Positions 42,176 to 51,279 of a stretch of DNA of 60,396 bases are shown piece after piece (the first letter of the stretch is position 1; every line of letters begins with the position of its first letter). The notes beneath the pieces are model-generated. The model was given only the letters and a program-made list of their open reading frames with translations. It ran no database searches and was not told the origin of the DNA. The position numbers and the translations under genes are program-made. Origin of the DNA: JAFGGG01 sp964638895 (lineage in GTDB: Bacteria; Spirochaetota; Spirochaetia; SZUA-6; RPPD01); the NCBI GenBank assembly GCA_964638895.1, contig CAZWYY010000015.1, forward strand, positions 1 to 60,396, written 5' to 3'.

Positions 42176-43210
42176 ATGATAATGAAAGAAAAAATCAATC
42201 TTCCCCCGGATCATACAATAAAACAGGAAGCATGGAACACCTCCCCCTGTTCGTCCTGTTACGGATCTCCCTGCTGTACCTACCTGCCTTTGACCTTCTT
42301 GCGTTTTGAAACCCGTACGGACTTTATAAAGCTGGCCTTACTGGCCTGTTACCCCGAGATCGGGTTGGGCCGTAAGGAGTCCGGCGAATGGACGGTATAT
42401 TATAAGGCGCCATGCGCCTTTCTTAACCCGGCATCTTCTAAATGCGGCATTCACGGCCTGGGAACCCAAAGCCTTATCTGCAAATCATATGACGCCCATA
42501 CCTGCTGGTACAGGGACGCGTTCAAGAATACGGAAAACCATGCACTCATTCGCTTCAACCTGCCCCGTCTCCTGTGGCTGGAAAAAAGAACCCGCTTCTC
42601 ACGCGACGGTTCGGTAAAAACGCAGCCGCCGCCCGCCGCAATAATAAAGGCCTTTGCCGCCCTGCCCCTGCCCGGCGTGGCCTGGAACTCCGCAGGCTCG
42701 TCCCCGATCGCTTTACGCTTTGACCCACGGGCCGGACGGCAGCCGGCCGCGGCCCGCTTCGGCGCGCATGTACTGCCGTTTCACGGCAGCGGTGCGGAGA
42801 GGTTCCTGTTTTTTCCTCCCTATGATAAACCTAAAAAAGCGTTACATTTTGAGCTTATGCGCTTCCGCCTGGGATTTCGGGGTCTGCGGCTCGCGGTTGC
42901 GGACAACTGCTGGGCCTATCTGCTGTGCACCTATCTGGATACGGCGGCCTTCAAGAGATTCGCCTCCGTCTATTTCCCCCGCCTTGCGCCCAAACATAAC
43001 CCGTTCAGTTTTTTCAGCCTGCACAGAGAGAGGCTTATTTATTCAGAGTTGGGGGAAAAATGGGTGATCGCGGGCCCCGCGCATCTTACGGCCTTAAAAA
43101 CACATACGGCCTTTGACAAAGGGGGAAACATCATGCGTATTCCCGGCAGCCGGGAGGTACTGGGGATCATCAGGGCGATCAGTCCCCAAAAGCCGGACAG
43201 GGCGGCCTGA
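42176..43210 (+). CDS. YkgJ-type cysteine-cluster (zinc/iron-binding) protein
   Basis: 344-residue protein. The N-terminal 110 residues hold the UPF0153/YkgJ cysteine cluster: CSSCYGSPCC, then CAFLNPASSKCGIH and CKSYDAHTC. Such clusters bind zinc or iron and occur in proteins of largely unknown role, some linked to flagellar or lysine methylation contexts. The rest, about 230 residues, is unassigned. Two starts are possible, ATG 42176 and ATG 42182. A TATAAT box ends at 42172 and there is no Shine-Dalgarno, so 42182 would fit a leaderless mRNA better. Confidence 0.8.
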   Translation: MIMKEKINLPPDHTIKQEAWNTSPCSSCYGSPCCTYLPLTFLRFETRTDFIKLALLACYPEIGLGRKESGEWTVYYKAPCAFLNPASSKCGIHGLGTQSLICKSYDAHTCWYRDAFKNTENHALIRFNLPRLLWLEKRTRFSRDGSVKTQPPPAAIIKAFAALPLPGVAWNSAGSSPIALRFDPRAGRQPAAARFGAHVLPFHGSGAERFLFFPPYDKPKKALHFELMRFRLGFRGLRLAVADNCWAYLLCTYLDTAAFKRFASVYFPRLAPKHNPFSFFSLHRERLIYSELGEKWVIAGPAHLTALKTHTAFDKGGNIMRIPGSREVLGIIRAISPQKPDRAA

Positions 43211-43253
43211 TCCTCATCGGCAATGCCGAGATTGCCGCAGCCGGACCGGCTCA

Positions 43254-43442
43254 CTATCCCCTTACCAATAATACCACACCAGCGGCCACTCCGGCGATTC
43301 CCAGTAAAAGCCCTATTAGCTGCTTATAACCGAAAACACTATCCTCGCTACCGATACCGATAACATCGGCCAACAGGCTGATGCCGGCTACCAGAATACC
43401 GACAATAACTACAATAATACCGATCATTTTAACGGCTTGCAT
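43254..43442 (-). CDS. Small two-helix membrane protein (DUF3185-like)
   Basis: 62-residue protein with two hydrophobic helices (IIVVIVGILVAGISLL and LIGLLLGIAGVAAGVVLLV) joined by a polar loop. The layout is that of DUF3185 proteins. A strong AAGGAGG site is just upstream of the ATG. No function is known. It converges with the YkgJ-type gene. Confidence 0.75.
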   Translation of the reverse strand: MQAVKMIGIIVVIVGILVAGISLLADVIGIGSEDSVFGYKQLIGLLLGIAGVAAGVVLLVRG

Positions 43443-43559
43443 ATTATTACCGGCCTCCTTATCTATTCGTCAACAGGCTGGCCTACAGCTTTTTATTTTT
43501 GGTAATAACACCTTTATGTGTTATAATAGTATAAAATAGATAATAATCCGGCAAGTATT

Positions 43560-43835
43560 ATGGTAAAAACTTCAGCCACAATAAAAAACAAAATGGGCAT
43601 CCATGTCAGACCCTCAGGGGTCATCATTCAGGCCGTGAAGGACTTTCCGGGCAAAATCGTGATCGGAAAAAATCACAGTGAGTCCGTTTTGGCTACGGCC
43701 ATAGATCTCCTGGCCCTGGGCCTGCTTAAAGGCGATATGATCACCATCGAGGTGCACGGTCCCGGGGAGGACCGGATCTGCGCGCGGCTTAAAAAGCTTT
43801 TTGAGACCGAGTTCGACTTCCCACCCAGAAAATAA
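43560..43835 (+). CDS. HPr-family phosphocarrier protein
   Basis: 91-residue HPr-like protein. The phosphorylated histidine is in MGIHVRPSG (H15), and the regulatory-serine segment SESVLATAIDLLALG has S42 at the expected place with A replacing the usual G. HPr carries phosphate from PEP in PTS or regulatory circuits. No EI or EII gene is nearby, so it may be regulatory only. No clear Shine-Dalgarno precedes the ATG. A TATAAT lies about 36 bp upstream. First of the HPr - SerB-like - fhs set. Confidence 0.9.
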   Translation: MVKTSATIKNKMGIHVRPSGVIIQAVKDFPGKIVIGKNHSESVLATAIDLLALGLLKGDMITIEVHGPGEDRICARLKKLFETEFDFPPRK

Positions 43836-43886
43836 TCTGTTATACTTTTGCTCCTATATTTGAATTCTCGTTCGGGGGTATCCGCA

Positions 43887-45062
43887 ATGCAAAAGGAAGA
43901 ACTCTATATTATTCACGGCAGGGGCGGCGACAAGGTAGGCCTGGTAAAGGACATCACCCAACCCCTGGCCGCGGCAGGCGGCAATATCGTTGACCTGCGC
44001 CAGTATGTCATGCACGGGCTGTTCACCATCTGCCTGGTCGTGGACCTGACACACACGGGCGTTGATCTTGAGCAGTTCCGGGGGATCGTAAAACAAATCG
44101 CCGGGCAGACCGATCTTACACTGTCCGTGGACAAATACACACCCATAGCCCGTGACCCGGAAAAGAAAAACATTTTACTGATCTTGATCGGTGCGGACAA
44201 GCCCGGCATCGCGGCCAAAATATCAGAGACGTTAAGCAGATACAAGATAAACATCGAGTTTTCCCAGATGATCGCGCGCGAACAGGTGTTTCTGATGGAG
44301 CTTCTGGCCGATATAAGCCATTGCACCCTGCCCTTGAGTAACCTTGACAAGGTGCTGCAGGAGACCATGCGGGCCATGAAAATCACGGCCCTGACCCAGA
44401 GCCGGGACGTGTTCAACAAGGCAAAACGCGTCATTATCTTCAATCTGACATCCAGCTTCATGCCTCCCGATCTGCAGGCCGAGATTCTAAGCCAGGCCGG
44501 AATTACGGAGGCGGAGTTTAAAAAACGGTATGCCGGCAAATCCGCCGCGCATGTTCCCCTTGCCGCGCATGAGCTGCTCGACGGACTGCCGCTCCGGGTG
44601 CTGGAAAACATCATCGCTTCCGTACGTGCCACCCCGGACACCGTTGAGCTGCTGCAGACCCTGAAAATAATGGGATATAAAATCGCGCTGGTTTCGCCGG
44701 CCTTCCTGCCCCTGCTTGAGTTCTTAAAAAACAGGCTGGCCCTGGACCACTGCTTCGGGTTCCCGCTTTGCATAAACGACGACACCAAGACGGTGAGCAG
44801 CGAGCTTCTCGGCAAGGACGCGGGCCTACCGGACGAGAACCACATAAAAGAGGTTCTGCGGCGGCAGGAAGGCGTGCGCCCGGAGGATATCACGATGCTG
44901 GGGAGTAACGACGCCGCGCCCGGCACCAGCCCCGGCATTCACTTGGAGTTCGACCTCAAACTGATCCTCGACTATCACAACCAGCGCATCTTAAGCATGG
45001 AGAATATTCTGGGTCTCTTGGGAGGATTCGGGTTTCCGCACGGTGAAAGGCGGGATACGTGA
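43887..45062 (+). CDS. Double-ACT protein with a SerB-like HAD domain lacking catalytic aspartates
   Basis: 391-residue homologue of ACT-type phosphoserine phosphatase SerB, starting at 43887 (CGGGGGTA ribosome site). Residues 1-80 are ACT domain 1 (IIHGRGGDKVGLVKDITQPLA), 95-170 are ACT 2 (ILLILIGADKPGIAAKISETL) and 180-370 is the HAD fold. HAD motif I, normally DxDST, reads FNLTSS (N186, T188): both aspartates are lost. Motif IV, normally GDGAND, reads LGSNDAAP (S340). Phosphatase chemistry should be abolished. An amino-acid-binding regulatory role is likely. The stop overlaps the GTG of formate-THF ligase by 4 bp, which points to serine/one-carbon metabolism. Confidence 0.85.
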   Translation: MQKEELYIIHGRGGDKVGLVKDITQPLAAAGGNIVDLRQYVMHGLFTICLVVDLTHTGVDLEQFRGIVKQIAGQTDLTLSVDKYTPIARDPEKKNILLILIGADKPGIAAKISETLSRYKINIEFSQMIAREQVFLMELLADISHCTLPLSNLDKVLQETMRAMKITALTQSRDVFNKAKRVIIFNLTSSFMPPDLQAEILSQAGITEAEFKKRYAGKSAAHVPLAAHELLDGLPLRVLENIIASVRATPDTVELLQTLKIMGYKIALVSPAFLPLLEFLKNRLALDHCFGFPLCINDDTKTVSSELLGKDAGLPDENHIKEVLRRQEGVRPEDITMLGSNDAAPGTSPGIHLEFDLKLILDYHNQRILSMENILGLLGGFGFPHGERRDT

Positions 45063-46675
45063 AGACCGACCTTGAAATAGCCCGGGAATGCGAGCTGCAA
45101 CCCATAAACCGGATCGCCGCCGCCGCCGGTCTGCAGGAACATGAGTATATCCCCTATGGCAGGTATATGGCCAAAGTGCCCCTGGGGATCTTCGGGCGCC
45201 TTAACGACAATCCCTGCGGCAAACTGATCCTGGTGACGGCCATGACCCCCACCGCCATGGGTGAGGGCAAAACCACCACCACCATCGGCCTGGGCCAGGC
45301 CCTGCACGCCCTGGGCAAAAAAACCTTTATCGCCGTACGGGAACCCTCACTGGGCCCCTGTATGGGACTAAAGGGGGGTGCGACCGGGGGCGGATACTCT
45401 CAGGTGCTGCCCATGGAAGACATCAACCTGCACTTTACGGGGGACCTTCACGCCGTGTCCGCCGCGCATAACCTGCTGGCCGCGGTCATCGACAACCACC
45501 TGCACCAGCAGGGCAGCCCGGCCCTGAACCCGCGTGATATCACCTGGAAGCGCGTCATAGACATGAACGACCGCTCCCTGCGCAGCATCATCACCGGCCT
45601 GGGAGACCAGGGCAGAAACGGGGTGATGCGGGAGGACGGCTTTGAAATTACCGCGGCCTCCGAGATCATGGCCGTGCTCTGCCTGGCCCGGGACATGATC
45701 GACCTCAAACAGAAGATCGGCGACATTCTCATCGGGTACGACGGTTTGAAGAAGCCGGTTTTCGTGCGGGATATCGGGGTAGAGGGCGCCATGGCCGCCC
45801 TGTTAAAACACGCCCTCAACCCCAACCTGGTGCAGTCCATGGAGGGTACACCGGTATTCATCCACGGCGGCCCGTTCGCCAATATCGCCCACGGCTGCAA
45901 CAGCCTGATCGCCACGCGCATGGCGCTCAGGCTGGCCGAGTTTACAGTCACCGAGGCGGGCTTCGGCGCCGACCTGGGCGCGGAAAAATTCTTCGACATC
46001 AAATGCCGCCTGGGCGGGCTTACCCCCCATGCCGCGGTGCTGGTGGTAACAAACCGCGCCTTCAAGCTGCACGGCGCGGACAATATCGCCAAACACGTGG
46101 ACAGCCTGAAACAGTTCGGCGTGCCCGTGATCATATCCGTAAACCGCTTTGCGTCAGATTCAGAACCGGAATTGAAGTATCTGCGGGACGCCTGCGCCGG
46201 GCTGGGGGTGGAGGCGTGTATTACGGATTTCCGCGAAAGCGGCGGCCGGGGCGGTCTTGAGCTGGCTGAAAAAACAGCCGCCCTCTGTTCCGGACGGTCA
46301 CACTTTAAACCCTTATACGGACTTGAGCTGGAGATCGAGGAAAAGATCGAACGGATTGCACGCAGCATCTACGGGGCGGCGCATGTGGAGTACAGCGCCG
46401 CGGCACTCAAGGACGTAAAGCGCATCCGCGACCTGGGTTTCTCCGGTCTGCCGGTGTGCATGGCCAAAACCCAGTCTTCCCTGTCGGACAACCCCAAACT
46501 TATGGGGAGACCGGAAAACTTCACTATTTCGGTAAGCGGGGCCAAGGTGTCGGCCGGCGCGGGTTATGTCGTCATCTATACGGGAAAGATCATGACCATG
46601 CCCGGACTGCCCAAGCAGCCGGCGGCTCTCGGTATCGATATCGATGAACAGGGAAAGATAACCGGGCTGTTTTAA
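45059..46675 (+). CDS. fhs: Formate--tetrahydrofolate ligase
   Basis: 538-residue formyl-THF synthetase: formate + THF + ATP give 10-formyl-THF. The P-loop motif MTPTAMGEGKTTTTIGLGQAL is at residues 62-82. Further motifs are REPSLGPCMGLKGGATGGGYSQVLPMEDINLHFTGD (in two parts) and EAGFGADLGAEKF. Slightly shorter than the usual 555-560. The start is a GTG inside the end of the SerB-like gene. It converges with the GlmU-like gene, sharing 4 bp at the stops. It indicates an active one-carbon or acetogenic-type folate branch. No folD is in view. Confidence 0.96.
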   Translation: MKTDLEIARECELQPINRIAAAAGLQEHEYIPYGRYMAKVPLGIFGRLNDNPCGKLILVTAMTPTAMGEGKTTTTIGLGQALHALGKKTFIAVREPSLGPCMGLKGGATGGGYSQVLPMEDINLHFTGDLHAVSAAHNLLAAVIDNHLHQQGSPALNPRDITWKRVIDMNDRSLRSIITGLGDQGRNGVMREDGFEITAASEIMAVLCLARDMIDLKQKIGDILIGYDGLKKPVFVRDIGVEGAMAALLKHALNPNLVQSMEGTPVFIHGGPFANIAHGCNSLIATRMALRLAEFTVTEAGFGADLGAEKFFDIKCRLGGLTPHAAVLVVTNRAFKLHGADNIAKHVDSLKQFGVPVIISVNRFASDSEPELKYLRDACAGLGVEACITDFRESGGRGGLELAEKTAALCSGRSHFKPLYGLELEIEEKIERIARSIYGAAHVEYSAAALKDVKRIRDLGFSGLPVCMAKTQSSLSDNPKLMGRPENFTISVSGAKVSAGAGYVVIYTGKIMTMPGLPKQPAALGIDIDEQGKITGLF

Positions 46676-48183
46676 GGCAGTTCTTTCACCGCCCCACGGC
46701 CCGTGGCGGGGGGAAAGATATAACTTATCGCGCACGGGCGGCCTTCGGCGTCCCGCAGGGCGCTGATGCGTTTCTGATGGAATATGCAGTTTACAATAAA
46801 CACATTGTCTTCAATAACGGAACCGTAAATATACGTTACCCCCTTTATCCGTACATTATCGCCCACCAGCAGGGGATGCCCGTCGCTGCCGGTAAGGCGC
46901 ACCGGGGTCTCGATCAGGCAGTCGCGGCCTATGGTCACGTTTCCCTTGATGATGTTGCCGTGCAGAATACGGGCGTTGTTCCCGATACGCATGGTCTGTC
47001 CCGCGTATGTGGACAGGTACACGGATTCGCCGATCACCACACCTTTACCCAGGATGATATTGCCCTCCAGGCGCGCGTTCTTTTCGACGCGTACGCCCTC
47101 ATTGAGCTTGACCCCCCTGCCCAGGTACACTCCCTCACCCAGCCAGATGTCGAGTGAGGCGCCGGTCTTGTCGATTTCCAGGATGTTCTCCACCACCTCG
47201 TCGGCGATAAAGAAATTATGCTTGTCCGCGACGGAGACGATCTTGTTGATTTTCTCGAACACCTGGGCCCTGGCGATGGCCTGCATCTGGCCCAGCACGG
47301 CCTTGTCGTTAAACCCCAGCACCGACTCCTCGTGAATTGCCGGGGCGCCGTTCACCGAAAGGCCCGCCTTGTTGAACAGGTAGATAAGATCGGTCAGGTA
47401 CATCTCCCCCTGGACATTGTCGAAACCCACCTGGGTAAGCAGCTCGGCCAGGTACCTGCCCTTGAAGGCGTACACACCGGTATTGAACTCACGGACGGCA
47501 AGCAGCTCCCGCCGGCTGAAGGCGTAAGTCCGTTCTCCGTAACTTATCGTATACGGGACGTCTTCTTTAAGACAGAGAATATCCTTGTGCTCCATAATCT
47601 GGATGATCCTGCCTTTGGCGGCCCCGGATGGCCTGCCATCCGCGTCCTTGTCCGGCACGCGGATGATGCGTCCGTAGTAATTATCCTCCGGGTCTCCGGA
47701 ATACGCGCCCACCATGACCATCATGTGCGCGCCGCTGACCGTAAAGGTCTCCCTGAAGGAACGCACCGTTAATTTATCAAGCAGCCCCATGTCGCCCGGA
47801 AAAATATAGAAATCCCTGTCCAGCTCCTCTGGGGAAAGTGCATCCAGGCCAGCCTTTACCGCGTGGCCCGTGCCTTTCTGCTCCCTCTGCCAGGCGAACA
47901 GCCTGCCCGCGTGCGCGCCCAGGGCCCGCACCACCTCTTCGGCCTTGATGCCCACCACCACGATCTGATCGTCACTCTCAAGGCCGTGCTCCGCAGTCCT
48001 GCAGACGCGCACCACGGTGGGCACGCCCCAGATCGCGTGCAGCATTTTGGAGCGATGGCTTTTTATGCGTTTGCCGTGCCCCGCGGCCAAGATCACGGAA
48101 ACCGGTGCGTTTTTGGTTGTAAACCCGGAGCTGAAACTTTTAAGTATCCCCGGCAGGTCTGCTGTCTTTATGTCTTTGTTCAC
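46672..48183 (-). CDS. GlmU-like sugar-1-phosphate nucleotidyltransferase with beta-helix domain
   Basis: 503-residue protein. The nucleotidyltransferase domain starts VSVILAAGHGKRIKSHRSKMLH (LAAGxGxR loop, then S and K). The middle matches GlmU uridylyltransferases (QKGTGHAVKAGLDAL, EFNTGVYAF, GEMYLTDLI). The last 170 residues form hexapeptide beta-helix turns (LGEGVYLGRGVKLNEGVRVE and onward). The acetyltransferase catalytic histidine region of bifunctional GlmU is not recognisable, so it may only be the pyrophosphorylase. The start is a GTG at 48183, seven bases after a TACAAT -10, so a leaderless mRNA is predicted. It may supply UDP-GlcNAc for cell wall. Confidence 0.85.
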   Translation of the reverse strand: MNKDIKTADLPGILKSFSSGFTTKNAPVSVILAAGHGKRIKSHRSKMLHAIWGVPTVVRVCRTAEHGLESDDQIVVVGIKAEEVVRALGAHAGRLFAWQREQKGTGHAVKAGLDALSPEELDRDFYIFPGDMGLLDKLTVRSFRETFTVSGAHMMVMVGAYSGDPEDNYYGRIIRVPDKDADGRPSGAAKGRIIQIMEHKDILCLKEDVPYTISYGERTYAFSRRELLAVREFNTGVYAFKGRYLAELLTQVGFDNVQGEMYLTDLIYLFNKAGLSVNGAPAIHEESVLGFNDKAVLGQMQAIARAQVFEKINKIVSVADKHNFFIADEVVENILEIDKTGASLDIWLGEGVYLGRGVKLNEGVRVEKNARLEGNIILGKGVVIGESVYLSTYAGQTMRIGNNARILHGNIIKGNVTIGRDCLIETPVRLTGSDGHPLLVGDNVRIKGVTYIYGSVIEDNVFIVNCIFHQKRISALRDAEGRPCAISYIFPPATGRGAVKELP

Positions 48184-48190
48184 AAAAGCG

Positions 48191-48219
48191 ATTGTAGCGT
48201 AAAATAAGGGAAAAGTGAA
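48191..48219 (-). promoter_or_regulatory. Promoter for a leaderless GlmU-like mRNA
   Basis: Minus strand: TTCACT (48219-48214), 17 bp, TACAAT (48196-48191), 7 bases, then the GTG start (48183-48181). No Shine-Dalgarno is present between them. Confidence 0.7.
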
Positions 48220-48312
48220 GCTTCGAAAAACATAAAAGTTTCAGCGGCGGGCTTTTCCGCGGGTGGGCGTCGATTCCATATACACGTGTTTTTAGATTGT
48301 CATATTTTACCC

Positions 48313-48341
48313 TTGACAAAACCGAGCGATCGCTCTATAAT
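48313..48341 (+). promoter_or_regulatory. Consensus promoter with palindromic operator in the spacer
   Basis: TTGACA (48313-48318), 17 bp, TATAAT (48336-48341): perfect consensus. The spacer ends with the perfect 12-bp palindrome GAGCGATCGCTC (48324-48335). A second inverted repeat, GACCA-ATA-TGGTC, lies at 48357-48369 in the leader. Both are good candidate operators for the TetR protein encoded just downstream, consistent with autorepression. Confidence 0.8.
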
Positions 48342-48399
48342 TAAGTTAGAATTTTCGACCAATATGGTCTATTGTTCGAAATATCTTACAGGATACATC

Positions 48400-48981
48400 A
48401 TGAACGAAAAAGAACAGGAATTCAGGGACCACATCATCAACAAGGCCAAGGATATCCTCAGCCGCTTCGGTTTTAACAAGACCACTATGACGGATATCGC
48501 CAAGGCGGTAAACAAGGCGAAAAGCTCCATATACTATTACTTCGCGAGTAAACTCGAGATATTAAGAGCGGTGATTGACAGGGAAAGCGAATCCATGAAA
48601 GAGGAACTGACGACCGCAATAAAGGCGCAGGAAACACCCCAGGACAAACTGCGCGCCTATGTAACGACCCGCATAAATTACCTGAAGAAAACGGTCAATT
48701 TTTATAACAAGGTGGTGGGTGAATATTTCCAGCACTACAACTTCGTTGACAAAGCCAGGGAAAAGCATTTCAAGGATGAGCTTGGCATAATCAAATCGAT
48801 TTTAAATGAAGGAAAAGCACAGAAATCTTTTATGATAAAGGATATCGATGCAACGGCGTTGGCGATTATCACCGCCATTAAAGGCATGGAATACCCGTTT
48901 GTCACGGATGACACCCTGTCGGAGAAAACAAATACGGACAGTCTGGTGGATATTATGCTCTTCGGCATCGTGCGCAGATAG
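48400..48981 (+). CDS. TetR/AcrR-family transcriptional regulator
   Basis: 193-residue TetR-type repressor. The DNA-binding part spans residues 9-55 (HIINKAKDILSRFGFNKTTMTDIAKAVNKAKSSIYYYF in its usual pattern). The C-terminal part is an all-helical ligand domain of unknown specificity. The ATG at 48400 follows CAGGATACATC. It heads the RND exporter operon (36 bp gap). The strong promoter with an operator between -35 and -10 predicts tight repression relieved by a ligand, probably an exported compound or lipid. Confidence 0.93.
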   Translation: MNEKEQEFRDHIINKAKDILSRFGFNKTTMTDIAKAVNKAKSSIYYYFASKLEILRAVIDRESESMKEELTTAIKAQETPQDKLRAYVTTRINYLKKTVNFYNKVVGEYFQHYNFVDKAREKHFKDELGIIKSILNEGKAQKSFMIKDIDATALAIITAIKGMEYPFVTDDTLSEKTNTDSLVDIMLFGIVRR

Positions 48982-49016
48982 AAAAGAGAGGCCTGTAATT
49001 TAAAAGGAAGAAGGAA

Positions 49017-51278
49017 ATGGTAGGATTTTCGCACTTGGTGATAAAATATCGTGTTCCTGTTATCATTGTGACTGTCATTATTACCGCGGTCCTGGGATAC
49101 CTGTTGAAGTTCGATATCAATGCGGACCTGTCAAGTTACCTGCCCAAAGACGATCCGGCCGCGAAACTGTACCGCTATATCGGGGAGAAATACGCGGGCA
49201 GCAATATCGCGATTGTGGCCTTGGAGACCGATGATGTTTTCAACAAACAGACCATCGCAGACGTCAATACCCTTACCAATGAGTTCAAACTGTTGAAGGG
49301 TGTGGCGTACGTTACCAGCCTGACCAATGTCCTGGACATAAAGACCTTGAAGGACGGAATCGATATAGGTAGGCTGATCGACGAATACAACCTGCCGCAA
49401 ACCGCCGCTGAACTGGCAAAGCTCAAGGAGTACACCCTATCGCGCCCCATTTATAACGGGAGACTGGTATCGGCCGACGCCACGGTTACCCTGATCATAT
49501 GCAGGCTTTTTGAGGATTTCAATAAAGGCGATATCGCCACACAGATCAGGGAAACGGTGCAAGCGCAGCACCTGAGCGAAAAGGTGTATTACAGCGGCAT
49601 TCCGTTCCAGATATTGGAAATAAGTGACATTATCGTAAATGACATCATCTTTCTCATTCCTTTGGCCGTACTGGTAATCCTCATCGTCCTGTTTTTCAGC
49701 TTCAGAACGGTAAAAGGGGTGCTGCTGCCCATAACCACGGTGGGCATAAGTATTGTCTGGACACTGGGGATAATGAGTATTCTTAACATCCCCTTAAGCA
49801 TTATTTCCAACATCATTCCGGTCGTGTTGATCGCCACCGGCAGCGCGTACAGCATCCATGTCATCAACAGGTTCGGTGAGTATAAGGGAAATGAAAGCAG
49901 GATCAATCATTCCATCAACTCCTTAAGGGAGATCTGCGTCCCGGTCATGCTGGCGGCCGTTACTACGATGATAGGGTTTATCGCCTTTGTGTACGGATCG
50001 TATCTTACTATAATACGCCAGTTCGGTATTTTTTCATGTATCGGTATCTTCTTTTCTTTTCTGGTCTCCGTGACCTTCGTGCCCGCCGTACTTTCATTTT
50101 TAATAGTAAAAAAGCCGGCCGCCGCCGAAAAGAGCGGCAGCGGCGCCATGAACCGGATAATGGACGGCATCGGCTCTTTCATTCTCAAATACAACAAGGC
50201 AATCATATTCACGGGTATTATCATAGTCATTGCAAGCGTGATCGGAATACCTATGATAAACAGAGAGATCGACATGCTCTCGTATTTCAAAGGCGACACC
50301 AATATCAGAAAAGCCGAATCCATCATCGGCAACAAGCTGGGCGGTTCGGTGCCCGTACAAATTCTGGTGAAGGGTGATATACAGGATCCCCGTGTATTGC
50401 ATGAAATGGAAAACCTGGAAACGTACCTGAAAAACGAAGTGAAACTCAATAATCCGCAATCAATCGTTGAACTGATCGAAGAGATGAACAAGGGCATGGG
50501 CGAAGGCAAAAAGATACCGGACTCCAAAAGCAAAATTATCAATTTATGGTTCCTGATCGAGGGTGATGAAATAGTCTCCCAACTGGTAAACGAGGATAAA
50601 ACCGAAGCGCTGATCAGCGCCACAACGGTCAATTTTAATACCAGGAATTTAAAGTCCATCGTGCAAAAAATAGGGGAATATATAGATACGCACAACAACA
50701 GTATCTGCACGTTTCAGCAAACCGGTCTGTCGGCCATATACGCCGGCCTGGATGAAAGCATTGTAAACAGCCAGATTCAAAGCATTATTTTCGCCATTAT
50801 AATGGTATTCATCGTCAACATGTTCCTCATGCGTTCGGTGGTCGGCGGGCTGCTGGGCATAATTCCCATCTCATTCACCCTGCTGTTCCTGTTCGGATTT
50901 ATGGGATTTACCGCGATCCCCCTGGATATTGCGACCGTTTTGGTGGGCAGCATATCACTCGGCATCGGAATCGATTATTCGATTCACTTTATCCACCGCT
51001 TTAAATCCGAACTGAAAAAACGGAAATCCATACACGATGCCCTGGACAAAACCCTGGAGACAACCGGGAAAGGCATATTAATCAACGTGTCAACCGTGAC
51101 CCTGGGTTTTCTGGTGCTGCTGCTATCCAGCTTGATTCCGCTTAACCGGTTTGCCGTATTGATAGCCATAACCATGATCGGTTCCGGGATCGGGGCCATT
51201 ACATTGCTTCCGGCTTTTATAATTGTAACAAGGATAAATTTCTTTAAACATAACAAGCTGAAGGAAGGAGACAAATAA
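49017..51278 (+). CDS. RND/MMPL-family transporter
   Basis: 753-residue RND-superfamily exporter of the MMPL/hopanoid-type group. Two halves, each starting with one helix, a large periplasmic loop and then five helices. The second half contains the characteristic SLGIGIDYSIHFIHRF motif, with the equivalent IPVVLIATGSAYSIHVINRF in the first. Ribosome site AAGGAAGAAGGAA. It is followed one base later by the LolA-like gene. This arrangement (TetR, RND, LolA-like, beta-barrel) suggests export of lipidic substrates from the inner membrane to the outer membrane. Confidence 0.94.
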   Translation: MVGFSHLVIKYRVPVIIVTVIITAVLGYLLKFDINADLSSYLPKDDPAAKLYRYIGEKYAGSNIAIVALETDDVFNKQTIADVNTLTNEFKLLKGVAYVTSLTNVLDIKTLKDGIDIGRLIDEYNLPQTAAELAKLKEYTLSRPIYNGRLVSADATVTLIICRLFEDFNKGDIATQIRETVQAQHLSEKVYYSGIPFQILEISDIIVNDIIFLIPLAVLVILIVLFFSFRTVKGVLLPITTVGISIVWTLGIMSILNIPLSIISNIIPVVLIATGSAYSIHVINRFGEYKGNESRINHSINSLREICVPVMLAAVTTMIGFIAFVYGSYLTIIRQFGIFSCIGIFFSFLVSVTFVPAVLSFLIVKKPAAAEKSGSGAMNRIMDGIGSFILKYNKAIIFTGIIIVIASVIGIPMINREIDMLSYFKGDTNIRKAESIIGNKLGGSVPVQILVKGDIQDPRVLHEMENLETYLKNEVKLNNPQSIVELIEEMNKGMGEGKKIPDSKSKIINLWFLIEGDEIVSQLVNEDKTEALISATTVNFNTRNLKSIVQKIGEYIDTHNNSICTFQQTGLSAIYAGLDESIVNSQIQSIIFAIIMVFIVNMFLMRSVVGGLLGIIPISFTLLFLFGFMGFTAIPLDIATVLVGSISLGIGIDYSIHFIHRFKSELKKRKSIHDALDKTLETTGKGILINVSTVTLGFLVLLLSSLIPLNRFAVLIAITMIGSGIGAITLLPAFIIVTRINFFKHNKLKEGDK

Positions 51279-51279
51279 C

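Noticed and set aside
45448..46368. Long antisense frame opposite formate-THF ligase
   Set aside because: Product is low-complexity Ser/Arg-rich, typical of antisense reading of a GC-rich coding gene.
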